64,000 nucleotides of DNA from Crossaster papposus (lineage: Eukaryota; Echinodermata; Asteroidea; Velatida; Solasteridae). A model generated the notes under the pieces. The model was not told the DNA's origin. It saw nothing but the letters and a program-made list of their open reading frames with translations, and searched no databases. A program made the position numbers and the translations under genes. The stretch covers positions 1-64,000 of the forward strand of contig JBAIAA010000410.1 of NCBI GenBank assembly GCA_037893245.1, in the 5' to 3' direction. Positions 33,601 to 48,600 of the stretch are shown here, one piece after another. Numbering within the stretch: the first letter of the stretch is position 1; every line of letters begins with the position of its first letter.

Positions 33601-36600
33601 ACTGTAGTCAAATATCTATTCTCTTCATTGTTCACACGAGGTACAACACAAACATAAATGTATCCGGAAGCGTCGTTGATTAAAACATTGTTATTTGCAG
33701 AAAAAAATTGGAACTTTAATCGTGGGCGTCTAAAAAGACGTAAAAACTGATGAGTTCATGCAAAATGAATACCGTTTTTTAAACTGATGCCGACTTCTTC
33801 CCATGATGCACTGCGGCTATAGCAGGATTTGCGCCTCCAACGGCAGCTTCTAGGTATTGTGAATCACTCGAATTGGCAGCTTGTATTTACCTGGCGGGCA
33901 TGCAGTACAGTGGTCCAGAGTCCAAGATGTTCCGTACGTGCCATGTGGGCAGGGTTTACATTGCCAAACATATTCAGTGAACTCCATACACCTAAATCCC
34001 GAAAACAATAATCTCAGGGCCAGAGTTTTTGTAGCATTTATTGACTGGGCGAATCCGTCGCCAACTAATTCGCTGAAAAGGTAATAAGATAAAACAGCTT
34101 AATTTGGTGGGGAGGAGGATGTTGTACCATTCATCTTACAAATTGAATCGAGCGAGCGCATAGCACCAAGCCAATGACGGCGTACTGCCATGAGAGCCGC
34201 TGTTATCATGCTCGAGATGATCTACGCAAGTTGCGGGAATCGAAGACGGCGGGAAGCCTGGAGGTCCGTCACAATTTACGGGTGGTTTCGTTCATGACGC
34301 ACGCAGATTTAGGTGATATCAAGCTAGGTGACGGTGCATGCAAAGCGTTGCGGGTGATTTGTGAATAAGGACCCTAATCCCCGCTATAACACCAAAAGTA
34401 ATTACTTCTAACATCAGAATAATACTCACATTCTGAGGTCATTTCTAAGTGTGAGTGGTGCGAACTCCAAAATGTTCTCGGTTGATCTAAAAAAGAAAAA
34501 AAAAGGAATACGATCTGTGAACTTTACCAATATTCTGGTATCCTTGTGTTCAATGTATTGAAGGTCGAAAGTAAAATTGTCCGTCAACATTACGTAGACA
34601 AGAAAACATTTAATCGGAACGAATACGTGCATACATAATTACTGCAGTAATTCTGTATGCACTTATTCGTATACTGGTACCCGTCACCCCAAAACGTTCG
34701 TTAAGGCAATACATATACAAATTAGCATCAATGCTAAAAATAGTTTTATATCTTGTAATTTTAGATAGGGAGTGTATAGTTCTATTGAATTTTTACTGCT
34801 AAGACATTACAAAATCGCCTTTTTTAGCAAAAAAAAATTACTTACACATAACTGTGGTTAGCTAGATCTTGCCAGACGGCATCGGAAATTCTTCTCAAAG
34901 GATTGGCGTACATTGATCTGAAATACCAAAGGATTGCTTCAATGTAATGTATATAGTACCTGGGGCTCAATTATTTGTTCACGTCATCATCCGATCCATT
35001 ACCAGCGGTCATCCCCCAACCCGGTCATTATCACGCAGTAATAACCGGGTCCTCGCACTGTTATTACCTTTAATAAATATTTTTTAAACGAGAAATATTG
35101 TGAAAATGCTCCAAATTTCGGCGATATTTCTACCGTTTTGTGTTCATGTTTAGGGGCCACGTTTTAGCTTTTGCTTATGCATGGTACCCAGTCTCTTCAA
35201 TATGTGCTGTTATTATAACCCATACTTTGAGACCAGACTAGCTGACCACTGATGCCCACCGTGCATAGCAATGCGCTAGCGTTAGCAGACGACACGCGCA
35301 TTAAAAAATACAAAATTAAAATGCGTATAGATACAAACGTTCTACGCGTACATTTTATAGCGCGCAGTATCAAGATTTGACGCGTCCTTGTTACCGTAGA
35401 ACTGTTGCATTCGGCCAATCATGGGCTTACATGATGCTTGATTAATGCTGGTTCAGGGAACATTTATTCGCTTCTTCTTGAAACCCACTAGCAGGATGCC
35501 GCGCTTCGCGCCGCACCTGCTAGCTGGGTGAAATCGTAACTTATAGATACACCTTGTTGACGTCTTAAAAACATAATGGATTGTATGACAAACAAATCGC
35601 GAAACTTAGCGAGTAGAGTACCAGCTAGAAAGTATTTCGAGCGCACGAAATTATGTCGAGCTCACGAACAATTGTTTTTGGAGCGCACGAAGTCATTTCG
35701 TGGCTACGAAAACATTTCGAGCTTACGAAATAAGTTATTTTGAGTGCACGAAAAAAACTCAAATTATTTCGTAACGGTGATTTTTATTCGTCATATGTCC
35801 CTTTAGGGGCTCCGTAGAATACCATCGACTCTGAATAAAGACAATCTTTGTGAAAATACTTCCCGACTTCCGAACTAATAATACTCAATAGGCAGTCCAT
35901 CTTCGCTTGCATGCTGACTGCGTCTCGTGATTTTTTAACAGGAATCGTACGGGAAACAATACGAACCACTTCGGGATTTCTGAGTTTACATCATCGTAAA
36001 AATCCTCATTAAAAAACCCAACAGGCCGGCCATCTGACAGTGCGCCCTCAACTAACGTAATGCAGTCACGTTTCTAAATTGCATATTCATATCCACCATC
36101 GCCATACAATTTCGCGACATTTTTGCACGATCAAAGTTGAAATTGAGGCAATAGCGATATGTTTCGGAGTGTTTTGAGACAGATAATGTTGTAATATTTA
36201 AGTATCGACAATGTGAAGCAAAGAAATTTGCCCAAAAGGCAACACGAAAGGAATAAATCATTTTTTAACGTTCCCAAGCTGTGACTGAAACGTGGTCGAC
36301 GCGCACGAATTCGAACCCGAAAACGAAGCCGGCGCTCAACTGGTACTATGTTTACTTCGCAATAACCAAGGAAGTATAAATCGGGGCACCAGCTCAAATA
36401 ACACGGGATGGGCCGCCCAATCGCGAACAACAAACTCGGCACCAACTCGGCCACCGCGCGAGCAAGGCGGATACAATTAATTTGCGAAGGCAACCGAGTT
36501 ACGGTAGTACGATTTCGGGAAGGCTTCGGCCCGAACTCCGGGCAAGGACAATGCAAAAATAACGCAATAGTTCACGCAAAAAGGCCCACAGACATCAACA

Positions 36601-39600
36601 GGCAATCGAAAAGCGATTACGCGTTTATCGGTAACGTCCGTTTCTTTTAAATCTTACTTTTACGATTTTTAAAAAAATCTTATTCCCTGGGGGATTCGCC
36701 GTCGCGAACCCACGCGCCAAGATGGCGCGGCCCTGTGTTCCAAGATGGTGCGGCCCTGTGTTCCAAGATGGCGGCGCCCAGGGACAAGATGGCGCATTTT
36801 ACATCTTTTATAGTGGGTGCGTTCGTTTAGCTCACCCGGGGCGCCCCGGGTAAGCCCCGCGCCGTTCTTTTAGCTCTGACGTGTACTCGTGACTAGGCAC
36901 GGGTCAGCCACCAGCTCCCGTAGCAGGGTCTCTGGTGGAATAACGTCACACGCATGCGTAGTCGAGTCGACGACGTCTAGGGCGGCGTAAAGATGGCGGA
37001 AAGGTAAATATTTTGTTGCAAAATATTCCGATTTTTCATTTATTTTGTAGGTTTTTTGTTGTTGTAGAATTGTATTTGAAATGCATGCAACTAAAAAATA
37101 CAACCATGCAGAACATTTAGTGGAAAACACGAGTGCGTTCGATTAGCTTCCCCTCGTGCCATCCCCCGAGTGTTAACCCTAACTCCCCCGGGTAAGCTAA
37201 TCGAACGCACCCAGTATAGATGATATTACTACCTGATAATCCACTCCGCGTGATCGAGTTTCGACCAATCAGAAGCCAGCAACTCTCCTAGGTATTTATT
37301 AATACAAAATAATGCCCTCCACGTGATCGAGTATCGACCAATCAGAAGCTATCAACTCTCCTAGGTATTTATTAAATAATGTTTTATCGTATCCATGTAG
37401 ATTAGGCATTTCCAGTGTCAATCTTGATACTTTCAAATGAAGACTTTTAGGCCGAGTTCGGGCGGTCTGTTCTTGACACGCGAACTCTGTTCTCGCGCTC
37501 AAACGGCGGGAACGCGACCCGTGAACATTGCACTCGGAACAAGAACACACACCACCTATCCATCAGGGTTTTGCAAGAACAATTTACGCGTGTCAAGAAC
37601 AGACCGCCTGAACTCGGCCTTATAGGCTCATTTTTGTGTGTTTCGTGCGCCTCGGCCTCTTGTGCGCGCGCCACATCCGTGATGGGCGTTCGCGTACATA
37701 ATTATATACGCGGATCAATTTTCAGAACAGTTTTGAAAACGCATGTCATGTCTATGTTTTATTTAGATGTCTATGATACGGAGATTACGGACTTGTCACA
37801 TATACATCAGGGCCCAATTTCTTGGCTCTGCTAACCACAGAATTCCGCGCTTACGGTCACCATTTTCCGCTATCCGCGCTAGCAGAATTTTTTTGCGCTA
37901 ACCCTGTAAGCACATAATTCTTAGTTACGGGATGTACGCATGCTCAGAGACCGAAATTGCTCGCTAACGCGTTTACCGTAAGCACCGAATTTTCTGCTAT
38001 AGTAAGCAGGGATTCTTCGCTAACGGTAAGCAGAGCCAAGAAATTGGGCCCTGGTTGGGAGGATTGCGTTTATTTACCTTAGCTTTGGCACAGACCGAGC
38101 GGCAACCAATGCAGACTTGGGCCAAGTCTACCGCTGAGCCGTATTTCGATCGAGGAGCAAGCGAGCGTGTTTGGAACAGTTTGCAACACATTTTACAGAA
38201 CAAAAATACACTGAAGACCACAAAACAGGGAGTAAATTTGACCACCTATATGTTTCACTAGGTCTGTTCCAGCAATTTATCATGCAGTCAAACTTTAGAT
38301 ATAGAGAGAGAGTTAAATGAGCTCCAATGTTTTTGGGGTCCGTGCTATAGTGTATGATACTCACACATATTGGAGAGTGTTGTTCTCGGTCGCAAATGGC
38401 CGCTCCCCTATAAACGAAAGTTCGGTCTGGAATATGTACCTAAGTATTCAAATAATCAAGACAATTAAAACGAAAAGAAACTGGCCTGTAAACAATGTAG
38501 TCTTTTGCAAAAGCATCGGTGGGAAATAAAAACTATGAAGTGATGAGACTTTGTATTTGTTTACATTGCGCTAGAAAGAACGAACCTTGATGTTTAGTCA
38601 GCAAAATATGTATACTCACAGATGCGTCAGTTGGGTCTCGTAAAACATCCAGTCCACTAGTTTAGTGATTGGGTTGTCAAATATTATCCTAAAATGAACA
38701 AGATGGAATTTAAATATGTAATATGTATATAACTGACATATACAGATCATTGGATTGGTATAACTCCCATCACGTGACATTCATTATTACTCCCATTCAC
38801 GCTGCGTCTCATCAAGTCCCCATTCGCCCATAGGGGAATGGTATTTACTATTCAACAGTTGTGATCATCCACGTTTCCACGGCTGTTGAACAGTCGGCCC
38901 TCACTCTGAAACCCCGGGGAAGGAGGTTGTGGCATGACCCGACGTCAACAGATGATACAACGCTCGCAAATCTGTATGTCAGTTATATAAAACAAATATT
39001 GAGTGGCTTTAAATTGTGAAATGAGCCATGCACTCAATAGTTGTATACTATTATCATAAGGTGAGAACTATAATGTTGCTTTATTTGTGTCTGATTTGTT
39101 TTGGTTCCTTTTCTGGCATTTAAAAAATATTTTCGGGTTGAGTTTGGGGATCTTAATATGTTTGTTTGTTTGTTTGTTTGTTTTTGCACATTCTTTTTTT
39201 TTTGCCTGACCAAATTTGTCAGTGTGATGACCGGCCGGTTCGCTTTTAATATACGACATGCAGTCCCCAAGGCAACAAGCCTACAGTGACGTGACTACCA
39301 CAACTTACAGTTTTGTTAGCGAGCTAAGCCCCGCAAACAAATTATTATCCAGGACGCTGATTCTGTTCCGCTGTAAGTAGAGATAAAAGAGTCCAGTCTG
39401 CGACCGGAAAAGTCCAGTTGGAATATACGTCAGTCGATTGAACGACAAATCCCTAAAAGTAAACATAAATAGAATTTGGAAGTATTTCATAACTGATTTT
39501 TACTCTAAATCCTGAAGAATATTCTATAAATTATCGATTAAAGTTAGGGTGTCCGTGCTTTATCAACATTCCGATTTTCTTTTCCGAATTTTGAAGGGAT

Positions 39601-42600
39601 GTACTCTAACGAATACATTTGCTTGTTTGCATTGGCAGGTTTTGTTCACAGTTTTAAAAAGTGGTTTTTATCATTGCTCAAATTGCGCGCTCCAGTTTTT
39701 GGGGAATACCTGTATGTATTGTTCATGAATCAGTCGCAAAAGTGAACGTTTGTCAATAGTGGACTATATTGCCCTCTATATTGTTTAATGTCCACTAATT
39801 TAAGGCGTAAATGCACAGGTATACCTTCATACAACGAGAGCGGGACGCTCCTAATTCCAAATTTGAATAAAATTAATTAATAACCCGCCGTTGGCCGATT
39901 TTGTTATTTGTTTTTTGTGCGATGTCTTATTCGAACGCTTATAACAAATACAATTGTAGAAATTATTAAAATACCTCCAAATAGGCACTTATGGAGACAA
40001 TCCCATAGAGATGTACACAAACTTAAAACAGTCCTCACTTGTTTACCCTAACCCTTTTTTCTAAGATCTTCGAGATTTGTGCTATTTAGACCAAAATCTG
40101 TCATTCTAGGACAAAAATAACTCCCAAATATTGTTTTTTTAGGGTAGCAAGACACTTAGGGAGACACTGAAATGTCTCCCTAAGTGCCACTTTTTCCTTA
40201 TTACCTAAAAACTTACGCTAATTTGTCTCCCCAAGTGCCTATTTGGAAGAATTTATCAATTCAATTTGCAACCCCCTAAAGGCATGGACACTTACACTTT
40301 AAAGGTGTTTTTTTACAAACATTTACACTGGCAAGTAAGTAAACGAATTAGCCATCGTTAAAATGCATTTTCTTTTCCAAAAAGTTTTCCAACACCACTC
40401 ACTCACAATTTCGTCGAATTATACATTCTCTCTTTTTTTATTTCAAGGAACGTTTGCCTATCGCCATAGTTGATGTTTAGGTGGCCTGTTATTGACACGT
40501 CAAACTTGTTGGTGCAAAACATCGATGGATATGGCTAGCTGCGTGGTGTGTGATTCTGTTCCGATCAAGTTCATACAATGTTATTTATGGTCGAGTTCCC
40601 GCCGCTCAAGCGCGAGAACGAATTTGGCGTGTCAAGAACAGATCGCCCGAACCCAGCCATAATGTCGGTGATTATTTTGCATTTCAGGATATCTAGAAAA
40701 CAAACTATACGCCAGAGACGATGGTGTTGAATTATAATGTTTGTTTACCTATTAGTACACTTACAGAGAAATCACTGTTGTGTTGTGAAACGTATTCTCT
40801 GGCAGGCCTGAAGAAGTGATTTTGTTGTTGAAAAGTGAACTGCAAAAAAAAATGAGGAAAATTTACCTAATTTGTATCCACAGATGATCGAATTATCAAC
40901 TGCCTACACCAACGGCATTGGGCAACGATGTTTACTACTTTCTCGGGAAATATTTTTACTCAGCAATCGGTTGTTGTGCAATTACCCCACTATTGTTCAA
41001 AGATAGTTACCACTTTTGGGGAAAATGTTTGTACCCAACGTTTGGTTATTGTGCCGTTATTGCCACTTCGCCTTTTTTTTGGCATAAATATACATTTATT
41101 TGCATAAGTTTATAGATAAATATATTTATGCAGATTCGTTTAGAATCTACATAAAATCCAACAATGTCCACATTTAAAAATATGATATATACATTTGCAA
41201 ATAATTTGCATGTGCAATTCTGTCGGAAATCATTGGTATTTACAGCGGATACCACACTAAAGCGGATTATAACGGCCAGTACCTACAGGGGATTCACGCG
41301 GATCGACAGGGGTAGGCATGCAGGCTGTGTAATTTTACATAGTAGCCTGTACGATCAGCTTATTTTTATTTAACTGTTCATTTGTAAAATGTAATCGCAG
41401 AATTATTTTCTGATATTTTTTTGGTAATCGTTAATAACAGACCAATTTATTTCGGCAAAACACAGAGAAACCTTAAAATGCTAAATATATAACGGCGTCC
41501 ATTTATTTCTGTTTACAGAAATGATTATTTAACAGGGACATAATATTTTGACAGTGTAGGGTATTGGGGAGGCTTCCTTTTGGGGTTGACGGTAAATCAT
41601 GTCGCTCTTGTGTGATCAAAATAAATACTTACAGACTCTTGAAACTTTTAACTCCACGGAAAGCACCCGGACTGACTCGCCGTAGTTTGTTATTATCAAA
41701 ATGCCTGTAATAACACATATTAGAAGAAATATTAAATGAAAACAATATCAAATTACTGTATAAGATCTATAATATTCCATTGGTCGAAATTTATTTATTT
41801 ATTTATTTATATTTTTGGTTGAGCCGGTCATCACATCATCATGAGCTTAAAGATTATCATGGTTATATAGGTGTTTTTGGCACACCGAAAGAAATGTCAA
41901 ATGGGGCAACACCCTTTGCAGATATAAAAAAAGGGGAATACCGAAATATTAGAAAATATCTTACTTGTTTGAAAGTAAATAATGATTCTAGGTATCCAGC
42001 AAAATGATTACACTAGATATCCTGTAATTGTTCCGGAAAATATATTTTTATAAAAACAAATTCCCGATCGCCAGACGGCGATCGCGAAAAAAACAGAAGA
42101 ACAACATAAGAACCACTGCCTGATGCAGGTTAAAAACGAACGCCATTTTTCTTGCTTTTCTCGGCATCCATGATTGTAAAACTTCAGACAGGCCAGTTAA
42201 ACGGTATTTACTATAAAATACAACCCCCAAAATCCACCTAATCATGATGATTCAAGCAATTACCAATGGTGTATCCTACCTTGAATACGTGTACATTAAA
42301 TTGTTTGGAAGTTACAAGATGTCCTCAAAATTTACATTTTTCTCGGGTTTCTCACGCACGTTGGAATAAACCTTCAGCAAGTCATAATCTTTTTTTACTG
42401 TTTACTATACTTACAGAATGAGCCCGTCTATGTAATCAATTTCTTTTGCTGTCGGATCTAGTAACAAATCAGGTGGGATTTCCTCCAAGTTATTGCCATT
42501 AAGATATCTGCTTGATAAACCAAAACAAAGGCTGTGTAATATTTACATGTAGCTTATTTTGTGAATAAGGGGGCCAACTAGCAACCTAAAACTGATAACG

Positions 42601-45600
42601 TTTATTTTATATTTAAGTTTATATTTTAAACTCTTCTTTCGTCAATTTATTTGAAATGATGGTATGCAAGTGAAGAAGGTGTGAACAATGGACACCCTCC
42701 AAATATGGAAAAAATAATGGTTTCCGTGTAAAAAGAGACATCATCACCGAAATACTTTCATCTCTTTAGGGAATGTACATCAATCGCTTTTGCTGTAATT
42801 TTCAGAAACTAGTCAAAAGTACCCGTGGGTGTAATATATGACCGGAAGAAGGGAAGTTGGGGATGGGGTGACGTACCCGTACCCGTAAGTTTGGGCGAGA
42901 TCGGACCAAGGACTTGGGAGGAGTAGCGAAAAACGAACATTTGACCTTTGACCCCAGTGACCTTGACATATGACCGGAAGAAGGGAAGTTGGGGATGGGG
43001 TGACGTACCCGTACCCGTAAGTTTGGGCGAGATCGGACCAAGGACTTGGGAGGAGTAGCGAAAAACGAACATTTGACCTTTGACCCCAGTGACCTTGACA
43101 TATGACCGGAAGAAGGGAAGTTGGGGATGGGGTGACGTACCCGTACCCGTAAGTTTGGGCGAGATCGGACCAAGGACTTGGGAGGAGTAGCGAAAAACGA
43201 ACATTTGACCTTTGACCCCAGTGACCTTGACCTTTCCAAAAATGAACCCCTCAAGGGCAATTCTGGGGTGAACTTACATCCACCCACCAAGTTTGGGCGA
43301 GATCGGACCAAGGACTTGGGAGGAGTAGCGAAACAAACAGACAGACAGACAGACAAACGTTGCTCGAATTATAGTATGATGATGAATGAATTGAGGGCCG
43401 GGGGGGGGGGGGGGGTTCAAGGTAAGAGAATCAGTTGTACTCCTTCACATAATGTGGAAACAAATAAAAAGAAATTGTAGAATAGCTAAATATGCAAAAT
43501 TAGGTTCAATTTCTGAAAAAAAGTCAGTGGTTTTTAAACCTGGTCGGCTGACAGAATGCTCCATTGAACACCTTGGGAGGCTAGTTTTAGTACACCACTC
43601 AAAGTATTTAATAGTTGTATACTGTACATGGCAAAAATCCCAAGCAAGTATAGAAATGTGCACGTTTTACCATAGGCCCCCACATTGAGGGAATCGCCCA
43701 TTTACTATTACGATTCCGAGTTCTTTTCGCAACATGTCGACGTAATTTACCATTCAAAATCACAGTCGAGCTATTATTATGCTTACAAAAGAGTCAGCCG
43801 ACGGAGTCTCCCAAAGGTATGTGGCCGTAACACCTTCAAGATACCATTTTTCATCCGTCTGTTAAACGAACAATCAAAAAGTAATAACTGTTATTGGTGC
43901 AGACTGGTATAAGTACCCCGACTTAAAAAACTAACAGAACTTACCCACACCTCTCCAACTCCAAGCTTATATTTATCGTCTTTCATGTTCTAATGAACTA
44001 GAGCAACTAACTCTTCTTAAGTTAAGGACTCAAGGCAATGTACAACATGTTTTTAAATCTGACGAGATTGTTATACTTACAAGGTTGAGAGTTGTAATCC
44101 TTCTGTGTTTTCTGGCCCTAGTTCTTCAAACCTACCATCACGAAAGTGCCTGAAAAATTAAAATGGGTAAGACAGTGTGTATTGACATGCCCGTGAGAAA
44201 TACTGTATAGAGCGTGTAAGTTGACTTCGAAAACGTACGCGACTTTACGAGAAACCAAACTTTCGGGAACCAGCTTGAATAGTAGTATAGTTTTCTTGAA
44301 ATAATTTGTTTGACGCTGTTCTTTTTACTGAAAGGTAGATACAAACTTTCATATAAAAAAAATATTTTAATATACAAAATGTGAACTATATATCAACTAG
44401 GTAAAAAGAAAACGAAAATGTATAGTTAGGTAATACGTACGTCATACTTATCCGAACTTAATAAATAGGCCTAAAGTCTGAAATTTGTCAGCCTTATTAT
44501 GAACCTCTTGCATTTTGATAAGAAACAGTAATAATCATGCCGTCAAATCTGTTCATTTACAAAATCGATAAAACTTGTTCTTGTATCTCAACAAATACAC
44601 AAAAACAGGAAAAAACACAACAATAACACGAAACTATTGTCCCAAACGGGTGTCTACAGCTACAGCTATTGTGGATGTCTACGGCGGCCATTTTGTAGCG
44701 CTGTCCAAAATACCGGCTACAATGTCACACACACAAAATCTAGCCGTAACAAAAATATTTGTCTGGAATGATAATGCAAAACAAAATGGCCGCCCGTGCC
44801 AAAACTGTCCAGTGGGAAATATTTTTTGTTTGCTGGGAATGCGCAGTAGATGTCGAACACTTTGGGGCACGCAATACGTGATCAATATAGTGTCTAGTGC
44901 TAGTGTGACATAATGTCCGAGTGCAGTTAGAGCTAATTTGCGATAATTTGGTAATGACGGTGCAACCACGTCAATGCCATCAGGCATTTCGACCGGCTGT
45001 AATGCGTAACATCGAGCAGACGGCAATTCTTGTAAACATAAATTCTAGGATCACTTGGAACGCGATAACTAGCTGATGCGACATCGACGAAGCTGTAGAC
45101 GTAGACAGTAGCCTAGGCACCCGTTTTGGGCACGGCCTAAATGTCGGCTTACATGCTGTTTATGTTGTTTAGTCCCGCAAACCCTCCAGGTTGTATGTCC
45201 GATATTCTGTTCTTGTCTAAATACCTGTCGATGCATAGGCACAAGATTAACAAACGGACAAACTATTATGAGAATCGGGCACTTTTTACAATCTGGAAAT
45301 GTGCCGTGGCTATCAAACACTCAATTAATGTCATTACAAAGGGTAAACAAAGATTTACACAAAAGCAATGGCCTATTTAAAGCAATTAAAAAACAAATCA
45401 AATCCCAATTTCAATCCCTTGAAGTTACAAAAGAACTGGTGACCGTCGTGGGAATGCAATACTCACAGTTTTAATAACTTAGTACATCTTTTGAACGTAT
45501 CCTTCTCGATGATTGGCAGGCTGTTGTTTGCAAAATCACTGTGGATAAAGTTTAAAGTTGTATTTCAAAAAAACAAATTTGCGTGGGGGAATTTACTGTT

Positions 45601-48600
45601 ATGAAAACTTCGAGTGCAGAATGGACCTCAACAGCTTTGTGATTAATCAAATCAATTTCACAGACTGTCATAACGATAATCGAACTAGTACTGGGCGTGT
45701 TGTTCTAGGAATTCACACCGAGACAAAAAAAATTGATTCCATAAAAGAACTATAGTTATACTTTAATAAGGCGACTTAATTAAGACCTAGGCTATACGCC
45801 GTGCTACTGCCGTGCCGAACTTAATAATAATGAGTGCAGCAATAGCACGGCAATAGCATGACGTTGCGCTAAACGCCGTTCTTAATTGGCGCCATGCCGT
45901 GCCACTGCCGTTCCGAACACCAACAGCGCGGCAGGCCCTGTCGAGCTAAAGGGCTTTGCCGTGCCGAATTATTTGCCGAGCCGAATTTGTTCTAAACGCC
46001 GTGCTATTGCCGCGCCGAACTAATAAAAATCAAATTATTTGATTTCGGCACGGCAGTAGCACGGCGTATAGCCTAGGTCTAACTCCCTATAGGGCGTGCC
46101 AAAAATCATATTGATCTTGGAGGATTGAGGACTGTTAGGGTTAAGATAAGTTATTTGCGGTAGCACCATGTGGTTATTCTCTTTTGCGAGTTGTGTAGTT
46201 CTGAAAAGAACCAGAGGAACCCAACGTTTCGGACAATTTGCTTATTTCATCGTCAGGAGACCGAAACAATGTGTTTTTTTGGTAATCCTTCGGGAGCTGA
46301 ATGGTATTTTGTCTTTGTCTTGGTTATGTTTTGTATCTAAGCTTTTATTTTAAGTATTCTTTGTAATTTTGGTCTGTGCATTTGTTGATGTTTCCCGAAA
46401 AGTAAACTAGAGAATAGAGAATGGCGCAGGGAGAATTTATATAACTTTATATCGCTGGTCGGCACAATAGGGTTGACAACAGTCATTGACAACAATCACT
46501 AAAGGTAGGATTACACTATTGGTAATTGCTGGAATGGGTGGATTTGTGGGGTTGCTCTTATAGTAAATATCGTTTACCTGGCCTGTCCGACGTTTTTGCC
46601 AAGACAAATAGCCAGAAAAACGGCGTTCGTTTTTATCCGGCGCCATGGCAGTTGCTCTTGTTTCGCGATCGCCATCTGGCGATCGTGATATACATTTTGT
46701 TTTTTAATTACATAATATTTAGCGCAATCATTTTGCTGGATGCCTATATTCATTATTTACTTTCAAAGGGATATTTCTTAATAATTCGGTAGTAAAGAAT
46801 TTCGATATCTGCAAATTGTGTATCCTATACCTGTTAATGAACACATCAATATTATTCGATTATTGAGGACTCAAAATAACCCATAAACTCTACAAAACAC
46901 TTTATAAACATATACTTTTGCCCTTAACGAGAGTGTTGAGAGCATTTTTATAGGAGATAAAACTATACTGCGATTGTGGCAGCCCATAGAAATTCAGTGT
47001 GCCAATGTTTACAAACAATACAAAGGTCATAACCTAGCACAAGAAGATTGTGATGATGTAATTTTGAATTGACAATCCTTTGAAGGGACCTATTCCATGG
47101 ATTTTGCTAAGAACAAAAATGAGTTTAGCACAATACGTCTTGTTTAGTGAAAACTTTCATGCTAAGCAAAAAAAATCAGCTGAATACCTGTCGTACACAA
47201 TTATATATCACCTGGAAATTTGGTTTGTTATACCCTGTTTTTGCCAAGGAAGAATTTTCATGCTAAGCAATTTGTTTTTGTATACTGAACATCTCTATGC
47301 AATTGGCCCCTGAGGCGTTCCCATCACGGTTTTTAACCAGTTCGCGCCGGATGACGTATATAAATGCAAAGTGTTCTCAAGATTCAAAACGGATGACGCA
47401 TAAACACGCCACGAGCAAGGCTGGAGATGTCTATCAGCAGCGAACAAGGCCGGAAATGCGTGGGTGTGCTTCCCGGTGTCAGATCTAAGCCAGAGTTTTG
47501 TCTAATAAATGTGTGTATTGGTCTCTTCAGTTTAATTCTTTCACAAAGTTTGTTGCACCTGATTTGTAGTGACCTATTTAACACGTGTTCGGTATTTGTT
47601 TGTTTCTTGAGATTAAAAGTAATTTGCATTTGAAGTAAATGCTGGGCTCTAGATTTTGGATTAGGCCTCTTGGACTACAAAAGAGGTAAGTATGTAAATC
47701 TGGGGGAATTTAAACAATTGGGTGGGGCCTTTTAATTATGTGCGCCAGTGCGAGACAATGGTATGTATGGGTGTGTGTATTCCATCCACTGTACTCATGG
47801 TTCAGTTGTCTAGCTGTCTATGCAACCACCAGTGGTCAAGCTCTGTCCATTTTGGCAAGCTTTTACATTTTATATTAGAGCTTTTGGCTCTTGGGATTTG
47901 TTTTTTCCCATTGCTTGCTGCAAACTTGAGCGTGCTCGACGGAGTATTGGTAGCTCCCTGTTTGACTTTGGGACTGGTGACTGACTGCAGGCAACGATGG
48001 AGGCCATAAATCTAGAGCCCTTGTAATGGTGTTTTACTACCGGGTGACCATACTTATCCAAGCAGCGTCAGGATGACGGAGACTTCCGTACTGACTACTG
48101 TGGGTCTTTGAGCAGATGTAGGCGTGACTAGCGATTGCTATAGCACCGGAACCCACGAGCCAATGTCTGGATGACAGTTTACTATTGAATTTGGTGGAGG
48201 GTTTCAATTAAAGTGTGTGTGCATTAATTACTATTGTTTGGCCATTTGTTGGTCTGCCTTTTGTGGCACTAATTAATGTGCCTTGGTGGTACGTGGTTTA
48301 ATGTGCCTTGGTGGTACGTGGTTTAATGTGCCTTGGTGGTACGTGGTTTAATGTGCCTTGGTGGTACGTGGTTTAATGTGCCTTGGTGGTACGTGGTTTA
48401 ATGTGCCTTGGTGGTACGTGGTTTAATGTGCCTTGGTGGTACGTGGTTTAATGTGCCTTGGTGGTACGTGGTTTAATGTGCCTTGGTGGCACAGTGTTTG
48501 GTAATTGGAGTTAATTAGTATATTTATTAGAATTTTGATGTAGTAGTATTTCAAAACTATTAGGAGTTCGGTAGAAATTGATACGTGTATTTAAATGTAA

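Noticed and set aside
42802-43356. 184-codon repeat protein on the minus strand
   Set aside because: It spans a 132-bp tandem repeat in a retroelement 3' end; the open frame follows from the unit being a multiple of three.
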